A DNA stretch of 6,104 nucleotides, taken from assembly GCA_023422975.1 (NCBI GenBank), contig JAFAGF010000122.1:1-6104 (forward strand), in the 5' to 3' direction. A program made the position numbers and the translations under genes. Origin of the DNA: Pseudomonadota bacterium. Lineage in GTDB: Bacteria; Pseudomonadota; Gammaproteobacteria; Burkholderiales; Burkholderiaceae_C. Shown one piece after another: positions 1 to 6,002 of this stretch; position 1 is the stretch's first letter; the number at the start of each line of letters is the position of its first letter. The notes beneath the pieces were generated by a model. The model made no database searches and was not told the DNA's origin. It was given only the letters and a program-made list of their open reading frames with translations.

Positions 1-284
1 ACGTCATACAGCCACACGGTCTTGCCATCGGCCACGATGGTTTGCTCAAACGGCTTGGTGTAGACAAACTTGAACTGGCCTGGGCGCTGAAACTCAAACT
101 GCCCGCTGCTGGTCTTGGTGCGCGCGGTTTGCCCTTCCTTGGCGGGCGCGGTCACCGTCTGCGTGAACTGTGCCTGTCCCGCCTTGGCGGTGCGCATGAA
201 GTTTTCCAGACTTTGCAGCCCATCGGCCCACACAGCGACCGGCAACGTGGCCCACACAGTCAGCGCCAACAAAGACTTTTTCAT
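1..284 (-). CDS. lolA: LolA, outer-membrane lipoprotein carrier protein (N-terminal part, runs off window)
   Basis: LolA is the periplasmic chaperone that takes lipoproteins from the LolCDE transporter and delivers them to the outer membrane. The visible 94 residues begin MKKSLLALTVWATLPVAVWA, a Sec signal peptide with a likely cut after residue 20. The mature start (DGLQSLENFMRTAKAGQAQFTQTV) is the usual LolA opening, and the segment SGQFEFQRPGQFKFVY matches the family's 'G...RPG.FR..Y' strand, followed by PFEQTIVADGKTVWLYD. The start was set by the signal peptide and by AAAGGA at 291-296, six nt upstream; the ATG four bases earlier (288) is out of frame. About 110-120 C-terminal residues are missing because the window ends. 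It lies 38 nt after the ftsK stop and is probably co-transcribed with it, an order I recall from other Burkholderiales. The family call is firm; nothing looks damaged in the visible part. Confidence 0.93.
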   Translation of the reverse strand, partial: MKKSLLALTVWATLPVAVWADGLQSLENFMRTAKAGQAQFTQTVTAPAKEGQTARTKTSSGQFEFQRPGQFKFVYTKPFEQTIVADGKTVWLYD

Positions 285-298
285 CCATTTTCCTTTCG

Positions 299-320
299 CC
301 TTGCAGCCAAGGCTGCAAGG
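299..320 (-). repeat. Intercistronic hairpin between ftsK and lolA
   Basis: A perfect 10-bp inverted repeat (CCTTGCAGCC, 2-nt centre, GGCTGCAAGG) lies between the ftsK stop and the lolA ribosome-binding site. In the minus-strand transcript no U-tract follows (GCGAAAGGAAAA comes next), so it is unlikely to be a complete intrinsic terminator. It could stabilise or process the 3' end of ftsK mRNA, or lower read-through. The inner tetraloop form (CTTG closed by GC pairs) is likely what folds, since a 2-nt loop is too tight. Confidence 0.6.
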
Positions 321-322
321 AA

Positions 323-2644
323 TTACTCCGGCCGCGCAGGCACCAGCACTTCGCGCTGGCCACTGCTGGTGAGGCTGCTCACCAAGCCCGCCTGCTCCAT
401 CTGCTCCAGCAGATTGGCCGAGCGGTTGTAGCCAATGCGCAGCTTGCGCTGCACGTACGAGATGCTGGCCTTGCGGTCCTTCAAAACAATTTCCACGGCT
501 TGGTCGTACATGGGGTCTTTTTCACCACCTTCACCACCTTCGCCGTCCGCACCACCGTCTTCCGACGTGGCAGCCTCCAACACCCCTTCGATGTAATCGG
601 GCTCGCCTTGTTCCTTCAAATAACTCACCACACGGTGTACTTCATCGTCCGACACAAAAGCGCCGTGCACCCGAATGGGCAGGCCGGTGCCGCTGGCCAT
701 GTAGAGCATGTCACCCATGCCCAGCAAGCTTTCGGCCCCCATCTGGTCTAGAACGGTTCGGCTATCAATCTTGGATGACACCTGGAACGCAATACGTGTC
801 GGAATGTTGGCCTTGATCAGACCGGTAATCACGTCCACGGAAGGGCGCTGGGTGGCCAAAATCAGGTGGATACCGGCGGCACGCGCCTTTTGCGCCAGGC
901 GGGCAATCAGCTCTTCAATCTTCTTGCCAACCACCATCATCAGGTCGGCCAGTTCGTCGATCACGATGACGATGTGCGGCAGGCGATCCAGCGGCTCTGG
1001 CGACTCGGGCGTCAGGCTGAACGGGTTACCAATGATTTCGCCCTTTGCCTTGGCTTCACCGATCTTTGCGTTGTAGCCCGCCAAATTGCGCACACCCAGC
1101 TTGCTCATCAGCTTGTAGCGGCGCTCCATCTCGGCCACGCACCAGTTCAGGCCATTGGCGGCCATCTTCATGTCGGTCACCACGGGGGCCAGCAGGTGCG
1201 GAATGCCTTCGTAAACCGACATTTCCAGCATCTTGGGGTCGATCATCAGCAGGCGCACATCCTTGGCCTCTGCCTTGTACAGCAGCGACAAAATCATGGC
1301 GTTGATACCCACCGACTTGCCCGAGCCGGTGGTACCCGCCACCAGCACGTGGGGCATCTTGGCCAAGTCGGCCACCACGGGCTTGCCTTCAATGTCTTTG
1401 CCCAGGCCCATGGTCAGCAGGCTCTTGGCCTCGTGGTAGACCTGTGAGCCCAATACTTCCGACAGGCGAATCGACTGGCGCTTGGCGTTGGGCAACTCCA
1501 GCGCCATGTAGTTTTTGCCGGGAATGGTCTCAATCACGCGGATCGACACCAGCGACAGCGAGCGCGCCAAGTCCTTGGCCAGATTCACCACCTGCGAGCC
1601 CTTCACGCCCGTGGCGGGTTCAATCTCATAGCGCGTCACCACCGGGCCGGGTGTGGCCTGCACCACACGCACGTCCACGCCAAAGTCTTTGAGCTTTTTC
1701 TCAATCAGGCGGCTGGTCATCTCCAGCGTCTCGGGCGACACCGTTTCTTGTTTGGCCGGGGCAGCGTCCAGCAAATCCACCTGGGGCAAGCCCACGTCGG
1801 GCATTTGCGAATCTTGGAACAGCGCATGCTGGCGCTCTTTGGCCACGCGCTCGCTGGGCACCGCCGGGGGTGCCTGTGGCGTGATGATCAGCACCGGCTC
1901 ATGGTGGCCATCTTCGTGTTCATGGCGCTCTTCTTCCAGCACCTTGGCACGCTCTTGCGCCGCTTTGCGGCCTTCGGCTACATCTTTGCCTTTTTCGCGT
2001 TTTTGCTGTCTAAGGCGTATCACGCCTTCGATGATTGCTCCTAATTTCTCCGCAGAACGCCCCCAGGAGAAACGAAACACCAGCCCCAGCGCCACCACCA
2101 GCAGCAAGATACCAATCAGGCCCGAGCCGGTAAAACCCAGCCAGCGCACGCCGGTCAACCCCAGCGAATAGCCAATCACCCCCCCTGCATGGCCGGGCAA
2201 CACATCTTCAAACCGGTACAGGCGCGACCACTCCAGTGCACAGCTCACGCCCACCAGCAAAAACACGCCTGCCCACCACTGCAAGCGCTCTTGCACGGGC
2301 ACATCCAACATGCTTTGGCCACGCACCCAGCGCAGTGCCGAGCGTGCCAGCGTATAGATGGCAATCACCACCAACCACCACACCGACATACCAAAGCCAA
2401 AGTAGCAGGCATCTGCCACCAAGGCACCCAGGCGGCCCAGCCAGTTGTTGACCAGCCCGCCATCGCTGCTGCCCGAGGTGGACCATGCAGGATCGACGAT
2501 GGAGTAGCTCAACATCGCCAGCAGCCAAAAAAACAGGCCTAACGACCCTGCGATCAAACAAATCTCATGACCAAAGCGCGCCAGACCATTTCGGGGCGCG
2601 GTTTTGCTGGAATTTGCGTTCAATGCATTGGAGGAATAAGTCAT
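323..2644 (-). CDS. ftsK: FtsK, DNA translocase of the division septum
   Basis: FtsK is a membrane-anchored hexameric ATPase that pumps chromosome termini through the closing septum and activates XerCD recombination at dif. The 773-residue protein has four hydrophobic spans (about 28-50, 75-100, 123-138, 166-190). A short charged linker follows (about 195-300), including a His/acidic patch near 240-249. The alpha/beta motor has Walker A GTTGSGKS (437-444), Walker B IVIVIDE (558-564) and ATQRPS (597-602). An acidic Gly-rich spacer (694-709) leads to the C-terminal gamma winged helix (about 710-757), with [18 protein letters not shown] for KOPS reading. It is far shorter than E. coli FtsK because the linker is short, which is usual in this group. 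The frame stays open to 2743, but the start at 2644 ([10 protein letters not shown]...) gives the normal N terminus; the upstream 33 residues look non-coding. No strong Shine-Dalgarno precedes it (AAGG lies about 17 nt away). Confidence 0.97.
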   Translation of the reverse strand: MTYSSNALNANSSKTAPRNGLARFGHEICLIAGSLGLFFWLLAMLSYSIVDPAWSTSGSSDGGLVNNWLGRLGALVADACYFGFGMSVWWLVVIAIYTLARSALRWVRGQSMLDVPVQERLQWWAGVFLLVGVSCALEWSRLYRFEDVLPGHAGGVIGYSLGLTGVRWLGFTGSGLIGILLLVVALGLVFRFSWGRSAEKLGAIIEGVIRLRQQKREKGKDVAEGRKAAQERAKVLEEERHEHEDGHHEPVLIITPQAPPAVPSERVAKERQHALFQDSQMPDVGLPQVDLLDAAPAKQETVSPETLEMTSRLIEKKLKDFGVDVRVVQATPGPVVTRYEIEPATGVKGSQVVNLAKDLARSLSLVSIRVIETIPGKNYMALELPNAKRQSIRLSEVLGSQVYHEAKSLLTMGLGKDIEGKPVVADLAKMPHVLVAGTTGSGKSVGINAMILSLLYKAEAKDVRLLMIDPKMLEMSVYEGIPHLLAPVVTDMKMAANGLNWCVAEMERRYKLMSKLGVRNLAGYNAKIGEAKAKGEIIGNPFSLTPESPEPLDRLPHIVIVIDELADLMMVVGKKIEELIARLAQKARAAGIHLILATQRPSVDVITGLIKANIPTRIAFQVSSKIDSRTVLDQMGAESLLGMGDMLYMASGTGLPIRVHGAFVSDDEVHRVVSYLKEQGEPDYIEGVLEAATSEDGGADGEGGEGGEKDPMYDQAVEIVLKDRKASISYVQRKLRIGYNRSANLLEQMEQAGLVSSLTSSGQREVLVPARPE

Positions 2645-2691
2645 ACGCAGACGGGAGCTTACCTTAGGCGCGCAGTGCGTTACACAAACGG

Positions 2692-2719
2692 TTGCAACAC
2701 CAGTGCAAGCACTTGCAAC
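2692..2719. repeat. Three phased TGCAA motifs (possible operator)
   Basis: TTGCAAC occurs at 2692-2698 and again at 2713-2719, exactly 21 bp apart, and a third TGCAAG lies between them at 2704-2709. The core TGCAA repeats at 11- and 10-bp steps, about one helical turn, so all copies face the same side of DNA. TGCAAG/CTTGCA (2704-2709 and 2712-2717) also forms an inverted repeat. They overlap the candidate ftsK promoter. The binding protein is unknown; this is a pattern observation only. Confidence 0.4.
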
Positions 2720-2746
2720 AACCGGGCCCAGCGCACTAGTCATATG

Positions 2747-2761
2747 AAAGCATCATGCTTT
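2747..2761. promoter_or_regulatory. 15-bp perfect palindrome near trxB promoter
   Basis: AAAGCAT, one central base, ATGCTTT form a perfect 7-bp inverted repeat. It abuts a candidate -35 (TTAGCA, 2760-2765) for trxB, a typical operator placement. It does not resemble the LexA or Fur boxes I know, so no regulator is proposed. It could also be chance in a locally AT-richer segment. Confidence 0.3.
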
Positions 2762-2763
2762 AG

Positions 2764-3873
<1,110 letters not shown>

Positions 3874-3890
3874 GCCCCTAAGTGCATCGC

Positions 3891-3927
3891 GGCGACAGGC
3901 TAAAACCCTGTCGTCTCACGCCTTTTT
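3891..3927 (+). terminator. Weak intrinsic terminator after trxB
   Basis: A stem of 7 perfect pairs (CGACAGG 3893-3899 with CCTGTCG 3907-3913), extended to 9 by a G-U and a G-C pair, has a 7-nt loop. It starts 17 nt after the trxB stop. The T-run (TTTTT, 3923-3927) is separated from the stem by about seven bases, so efficiency is doubtful. It may act together with the second inverted repeat at 3932-3955. Confidence 0.45.
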
Positions 3928-3931
3928 CCAG

Positions 3932-3955
3932 AAAGCCCGTATAATCGCGGGCTTT
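3932..3955 (+). promoter_or_regulatory. rpmB-rpmG promoter -10 inside an inverted repeat
   Basis: A consensus TATAAT occupies 3940-3945, the best -10 in the window, and lies 160 bp before rpmB. It sits in the 8-nt loop of a perfect 8-bp inverted repeat (AAAGCCCG 3932-3939, CGGGCTTT 3948-3955). The -35 region at the usual distance (about 3917-3922, CACGCC) is poor. The repeat could be a second trxB terminator, as its right arm ends in TTT, or an operator overlapping the promoter. Transcription should start near 3951-3953. Confidence 0.65.
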
Positions 3956-4104
3956 GCTGCAATTGGACGGCGCTTAGGCACCGCACCTGCTGCACAAATT
4001 TGGGCTACCGCCACCCTTTAACTGGCGAGGTGAGGCCTGCTGGCACATTGCACGTCCTGTGCAATTTCCGTGTTGGCGGCCGTTTCAAATATCGGAGTGT
4101 CCAA
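3952..4104 (+). promoter_or_regulatory. Structured 5' leader of rpmB
   Basis: About 150 nt lie between the predicted start site and the rpmB ATG, long for a ribosomal-protein operon. A 7-bp hairpin (ATTGCAC 4047-4053, GTGCAAT 4059-4065, 5-nt loop) lies about 30 nt upstream of the Shine-Dalgarno sequence. CCGCCA (4008-4013) can pair with TGGCGG (4074-4079) to enclose it. Such leaders often serve autogenous control by a ribosomal protein; that role is inferred, and I do not recognise a named leader family. The open frame running back from rpmB to a TTG at 4000 is not a plausible L28 extension. Confidence 0.4.
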
Positions 4105-4338
4105 ATGGCACGCGTATGTGAAGTTACGGGCAAGAAGCCCATGGTGGGCAACAACGTTTCCCACGCCAACAACAAGACCAAGCGTCGTTTCCTGCCCAAC
4201 CTGCAGTACCGTCGTTTCTGGGTTGAGACCGAAAACCGCTGGGTTCGCCTGCGTGTTTCGAGCGCTGCCCTGCGTTTGATCGACAAGAACGGCATCGACT
4301 CCGTGCTCGCAGACATGCGTGCTCGTGGCCAGGCTTAA
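4105..4338 (+). CDS. rpmB: Large ribosomal subunit protein bL28
   Basis: bL28 is a small basic protein of the 50S subunit. The 77 residues open with [29 protein letters not shown] and continue [23 protein letters not shown]; the pattern of TGK.P..GN.VSHA...TKR.F is diagnostic. Only one cysteine is present, so this is the zinc-free form found in E. coli. The start is fixed by the family N terminus and by GGAG at 4094-4097, seven nt before the ATG. rpmG follows after 20 nt, the standard rpmB-rpmG pair, served by the promoter near 3940 and the terminator at 4548-4586. Confidence 0.98.
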   Translation: MARVCEVTGKKPMVGNNVSHANNKTKRRFLPNLQYRRFWVETENRWVRLRVSSAALRLIDKNGIDSVLADMRARGQA

Positions 4339-4358
4339 TTTCCTCAAGGAGCATAAAA

Positions 4359-4529
4359 ATGGCTGCTAAAGGCGGACGCGAAAAGATCAAGCTGGCTTCG
4401 ACTGCTGGCACAGGTCACTTCTACACCACGACCAAGAACAAGAAGACGATGCCTGAAAAGATGTCGATCATGAAGTTCGACCCCAAGGCTCGCAAGCACG
4501 TCGAGTACAAGGAAACCAAGCTGAAGTAA
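4359..4529 (+). CDS. rpmG: Large ribosomal subunit protein bL33
   Basis: bL33 is a short basic protein of the 50S subunit located near the E site. The 56-codon frame reads [20 protein letters not shown], then [20 protein letters not shown] and [16 protein letters not shown]; the [15 protein letters not shown]....K.DP..RKHV.YKE.K pattern is typical. It has no cysteines, so it is the zinc-free type. AAGGAG (4346-4351) lies seven nt before the ATG. It is translated from the same message as rpmB and ends 19 nt before the terminator stem. Confidence 0.98.
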   Translation: MAAKGGREKIKLASTAGTGHFYTTTKNKKTMPEKMSIMKFDPKARKHVEYKETKLK

Positions 4530-4547
4530 TTCAGCCGTTTCTTCGGA

Positions 4548-4586
4548 CAAAAAACCGCCACAGCGCAATCTGTTGGCGGTTTTTTG
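4548..4586 (+). terminator. Strong intrinsic terminator of rpmB-rpmG
   Basis: A perfect 13-bp inverted repeat (CAAAAAACCGCCA 4548-4560 with TGGCGGTTTTTTG 4574-4586) has a 13-nt loop that can itself close a few pairs (CAG/CTG). The GC core CCGCCA/TGGCGG is followed directly by six T. The A-run on the left arm makes it potentially active in both directions. It insulates rpmBG from the riboswitch promoter about 40 bp downstream. Confidence 0.92.
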
Positions 4587-4622
4587 TTGCCTGCGCGACC
4601 GGTGGTGGCATGCCGACACGCC

Positions 4623-4628
4623 TACAAT
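4623..4628 (+). promoter_or_regulatory. Candidate -10 of the FMN-riboswitch/ribH transcript
   Basis: TACAAT lies 35 bp before the aptamer, in the only sensible gap between the upstream terminator and the riboswitch. No recognisable -35 lies 16-18 bp upstream (CGGTGG region). A start near 4634-4636 would place a 7-bp hairpin (GTCGCCA 4636-4642, TGGCGAC 4654-4660) at the very 5' end of the RNA. Confidence 0.5.
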
Positions 4629-4662
4629 GACCTTTGTCGCCAAGCTCTCGGGCTGGCGACAT

Positions 4663-4811
4663 ACGTTCTCAGGGCGGGGTGTAATTCCCCACCGGCGGTA
4701 AGCAGCCTTGGCTGCAAGCCCGCGAGCGCTTGGTTGGCTCTGCCAGCCAAGGTCAGCAGATCTGGTGCAACTCCAGAGCCGACGGTCACAGTCCGGATGA
4801 AAGAGATACGT
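4663..4811 (+). ncRNA. FMN riboswitch (RFN element) aptamer
   Basis: The conserved RFN boxes appear in order: AGGGCGGGGTGTAATTCCCC (4671-4690), ACCGGCGGTAA (4691-4701), a variable hairpin (GCAGCCTTGGCTGC, 4702-4715), GCCCGCGAGCG (4718-4728), a variable stem (TTGGCTCTGCCAGCCAA, 4734-4750), GGTCAGCAGATCTGGTG (4751-4767), AACTCCAGAGCCGACGGTCA (4769-4788) and CAGTCCGGATGAAAGAGA (4789-4806). The closing stem P1 pairs ACGTTCTC (4663-4670) with GAGATACGT (4803-4811), with one bulged T. It binds flavin mononucleotide and lowers expression of the downstream gene. Its target here is ribH, which closes a feedback loop on riboflavin synthesis. No core box is degraded, so it should be functional. Confidence 0.98.
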
Positions 4812-4925
4812 GAAGACCTGCTCTCCAGCCTGCCGCTGGGCGCAGCTGCGCTTGCCTTCGGTACAAGCACGCTCGCCCTTGCACAGACTGCGTCTGCCTT
4901 CGCGCGCCCTGATTCATTTGTTTAA
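4797..4925 (+). other. Possible 42-codon leader ORF inside the ribH leader (doubtful)
   Basis: An ATG within the conserved GGATGAAAGAGA box opens a frame of 42 codons ending TAA at 4923-4925, 18 nt before ribH. The peptide starts MKEIREDLLSSLP, followed by an Ala/Leu-rich stretch (about 14-34), vaguely signal-like. Against it: the ATG is part of the aptamer consensus everywhere, no Shine-Dalgarno precedes it, and G/C at third positions (about 57 percent) looks lower than expected for genes here. In favour: a ribosome stopping at 4925 would open the hairpin that holds the ribH Shine-Dalgarno. I would not annotate it as a gene without data. Confidence 0.15.
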
Positions 4926-4943
4926 CGTCTTGGAAAGACACAC
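4812..4943 (+). promoter_or_regulatory. Expression platform between FMN aptamer and ribH
   Basis: These 132 nt should carry the switching element. No hairpin is followed directly by a run of U, so control is more likely at translation or through Rho, as in several proteobacterial RFN leaders. Visible pairings are CAGAC/GTCTG (4884-4888, 4892-4896), GGGCGC (4838-4843) with either CGCCC (4874-4878) or GCGCCC (4904-4909), and GTCTT/AAGAC (4927-4931, 4935-4939), whose triloop and 3' arm contain the ribH Shine-Dalgarno GGAAAG. The two alternatives for GGGCGC could be the mutually exclusive folds of a switch. This is inferred by eye without energy calculation. Confidence 0.5.
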
Positions 4944-5468
4944 ATGAATCAGACTTTGACACCTTCCCAATCCTTCAACGCCACCCAGGCCGCGCTGGCC
5001 ACGGCCCGCATTGCCATCGTCAGCGCCAACTGGCACAGCGACGTGGTGCACAACGCCCGCGACGCCGCCGCCCAGCGCCTGCAACAGCTGGGCGCCGCCC
5101 CTGCACGCATCCACCAGGTGGAAGTGCCGGGTGCCTTTGAAATTCCGCTCATGGCCCAAAAGCTGGCCGAATCGGGCAAGTTTGACGCGGTGATTGGCTG
5201 CGCCGTGATTGTGAATGGCGGCATTTACCACCATGAGTTTGTCTCTACCGCCGTGGTCGACGGCCTGATGCGCGTGCAGCTGGATACCGGCGTGCCCGTG
5301 TTCTCCGTCGCGCTGACGCCTTACAACTTCCAGCCCTCGGAAGACCTGCTGGGCTTTTTCCGCACGCACTTTGTGAAGAAGGGCGAGGAAGCCGCCAATG
5401 CCTGCGCGGAAACGCTGGCAGCCCATGCCGCAGTGGATGCGCTGCTGGGCGAATCAGTCACCGCTTAA
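4944..5468 (+). CDS. ribH: 6,7-dimethyl-8-ribityllumazine synthase, type II (RibH2-like)
   Basis: Lumazine synthase condenses 5-amino-6-ribitylaminouracil with 3,4-dihydroxy-2-butanone 4-phosphate, the penultimate step to riboflavin. The 174 residues carry IAIVSANWH (23-31), the VPGAFEIP motif (61-68), CAVIVNGGIYHHEFV (86-100), the ribityl/phosphate-side segment VDGLMRVQLDTGVPVFSVALTP (105-126) and HFVKKGEEAANAC (142-154). The Trp in SANWH, the IYHHEFV segment in place of the classic RG.TPHFDYV, and the FFRTHFVKKGEEAA tail point to the RibH2 class, decameric in Brucella. GGAAAG (4932-4937) sits six nt before the ATG. It stands alone, not in a ribBA-ribH-nusB cluster, and directly follows the FMN riboswitch; Rhizobiales ribH2 is, as I recall, also under an RFN element. 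Another ribH may exist elsewhere in the genome. Confidence 0.93.
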   Translation: MNQTLTPSQSFNATQAALATARIAIVSANWHSDVVHNARDAAAQRLQQLGAAPARIHQVEVPGAFEIPLMAQKLAESGKFDAVIGCAVIVNGGIYHHEFVSTAVVDGLMRVQLDTGVPVFSVALTPYNFQPSEDLLGFFRTHFVKKGEEAANACAETLAAHAAVDALLGESVTA

Positions 5469-5480
5469 AGTGCTTTGGAT

Positions 5481-5530
5481 GTTTTATGGCTCTAGCGCTT
5501 ATGGGTATTGCGCTAGTAGCTATTAAAACT
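5481..5530. repeat. Comamonadaceae-type palindromic intergenic repeat
   Basis: The core is CTAGCGC (5492-5498), an 11-nt loop, and GCGCTAG (5510-5516), flanked by ATGGCT on the left and TAGCTATTAAAAC on the right, which can extend the stem imperfectly. I recall very similar units (AGCGCTAG...TAGCTATTAAAA) scattered between genes in Acidovorax, Polaromonas and Rhodoferax genomes; that recollection cannot be verified here. It begins 12 nt after the ribH stop and may shape the 3' end of its mRNA, although no clean U-tract follows. Confidence 0.65.
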
Positions 5531-5581
5531 TTAACTTTCTTCATTTTTCTAGAACCTCATGCTTGGCCTTTGAGGGGAGAA

Positions 5582-5717
5582 GCCGGTCTGTCGCACCGGC
5601 AGGCGAGTGACTTTCTTGTTCGCGACAAGAAAGTCACCAAAGAAGCGCGTCTGCCGACGGCTTCCGGCAAAACTCGACTTCGCGCCTTTGGCGCTTCGCT
5701 CCAACAAGTTGCCGGAA
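5582..5717. repeat. Multi-hairpin repeat element
   Basis: Successive inverted repeats are packed together: GCCGGT/ACCGGC (5582-5587, 5595-5600), a perfect 13-bp stem GTGACTTTCTTGT/ACAAGAAAGTCAC with a 5-nt loop (5607-5619, 5625-5637), and TTCCGGCAA/TTGCCGGAA (5662-5670, 5709-5717), which encloses GCGCC-TTT-GGCGC (5682-5694). Segments such as GTGACTTTCTT...AAGAAAGTCACCAAAGAAG resemble dispersed intergenic repeats that I remember from Burkholderiales and other proteobacteria, often mis-called as small hypothetical proteins. It may be a REP/BIME-like unit or a non-autonomous mobile element; no transposase is nearby and no target-site duplication was identified. Confidence 0.6.
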
Positions 5718-5910
5718 ATATGAAGGACTGCCAAGGTGCATACGCGACGCTTGCGCGCGCATGCGGTAGGAGCACAGCAGCTCTGCACTGATCTGCAACT
5801 GAAAAAACTTTTGCGGAAATTTTCAGCAAGCACCCTTGTCCACGCTTCGGATATTTCAGCCCAATCGGACGCTAACGCTGATTTACCAAGCGCGGGCAGC
5901 TATCAAAAAC

Positions 5911-5960
5911 AAAAGCCTGTTGCCAGCGATCCTGCAACAGGCTTTTCTATTTTTTCTGTA
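5911..5960. terminator. Strong bidirectional intrinsic terminator
   Basis: A perfect 13-bp stem (AAAAGCCTGTTGC 5911-5923, GCAACAGGCTTTT 5934-5946) with a 10-nt loop is followed on the plus strand by CTATTTTTTC. On the minus strand it is followed by GTTTTTGATAG. It can stop transcription coming from the ribH side and from the convergent minus-strand gene ending at 6003, the usual arrangement between convergent units. Confidence 0.92.
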
Positions 5961-6002
5961 CGGTGACTTTGCCCCATCACCAGCCACACACCCCACAAGG
6001 CG

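Larger units (their letters stand above)
5469..6002. other. Gene-poor 534-bp stretch with repeats and a terminator
   Basis: No believable gene lies between ribH and the partial gene at the right edge. The stretch holds the palindromic repeat at 5481-5530, a series of hairpins at 5582-5717, a near-duplicated TCTGCACTGA/TCTGCAACTGA (5782-5802), and the terminator at 5911-5960. Frames of up to about 100 codons exist, but they run through the hairpins with no ribosome-binding site and no family likeness. The rest (about 5718-5900) shows nothing I can name. Confidence 0.7.

Noticed and set aside
518..556. Short CACCTTCACCACCTTC repetition
   Set aside because: It is the complement of codons for the acidic Gly-rich spacer of FtsK before the gamma domain, normal low-complexity coding sequence.
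866..1447. A 193-codon frame, and several others, antisense to ftsK
   Set aside because: The product is rich in His, Gln and Gly as expected from the complement of a coding strand; ftsK motifs are intact across the same bases.
2645..2743. 33-residue N-terminal extension of FtsK
   Set aside because: The extension has no family likeness, contains the phased TGCAA motifs, and the shorter start gives the usual FtsK N terminus.
4000..4104. 35-codon TTG-started extension of L28
   Set aside because: bL28 is about 77-78 residues, and a good GGAG lies before the ATG at 4105.
5486..5791. 101-codon frame after ribH
   Set aside because: It runs through two hairpin repeats, has no ribosome-binding site, and resembles the repeat-derived hypothetical proteins often mis-annotated in this family.
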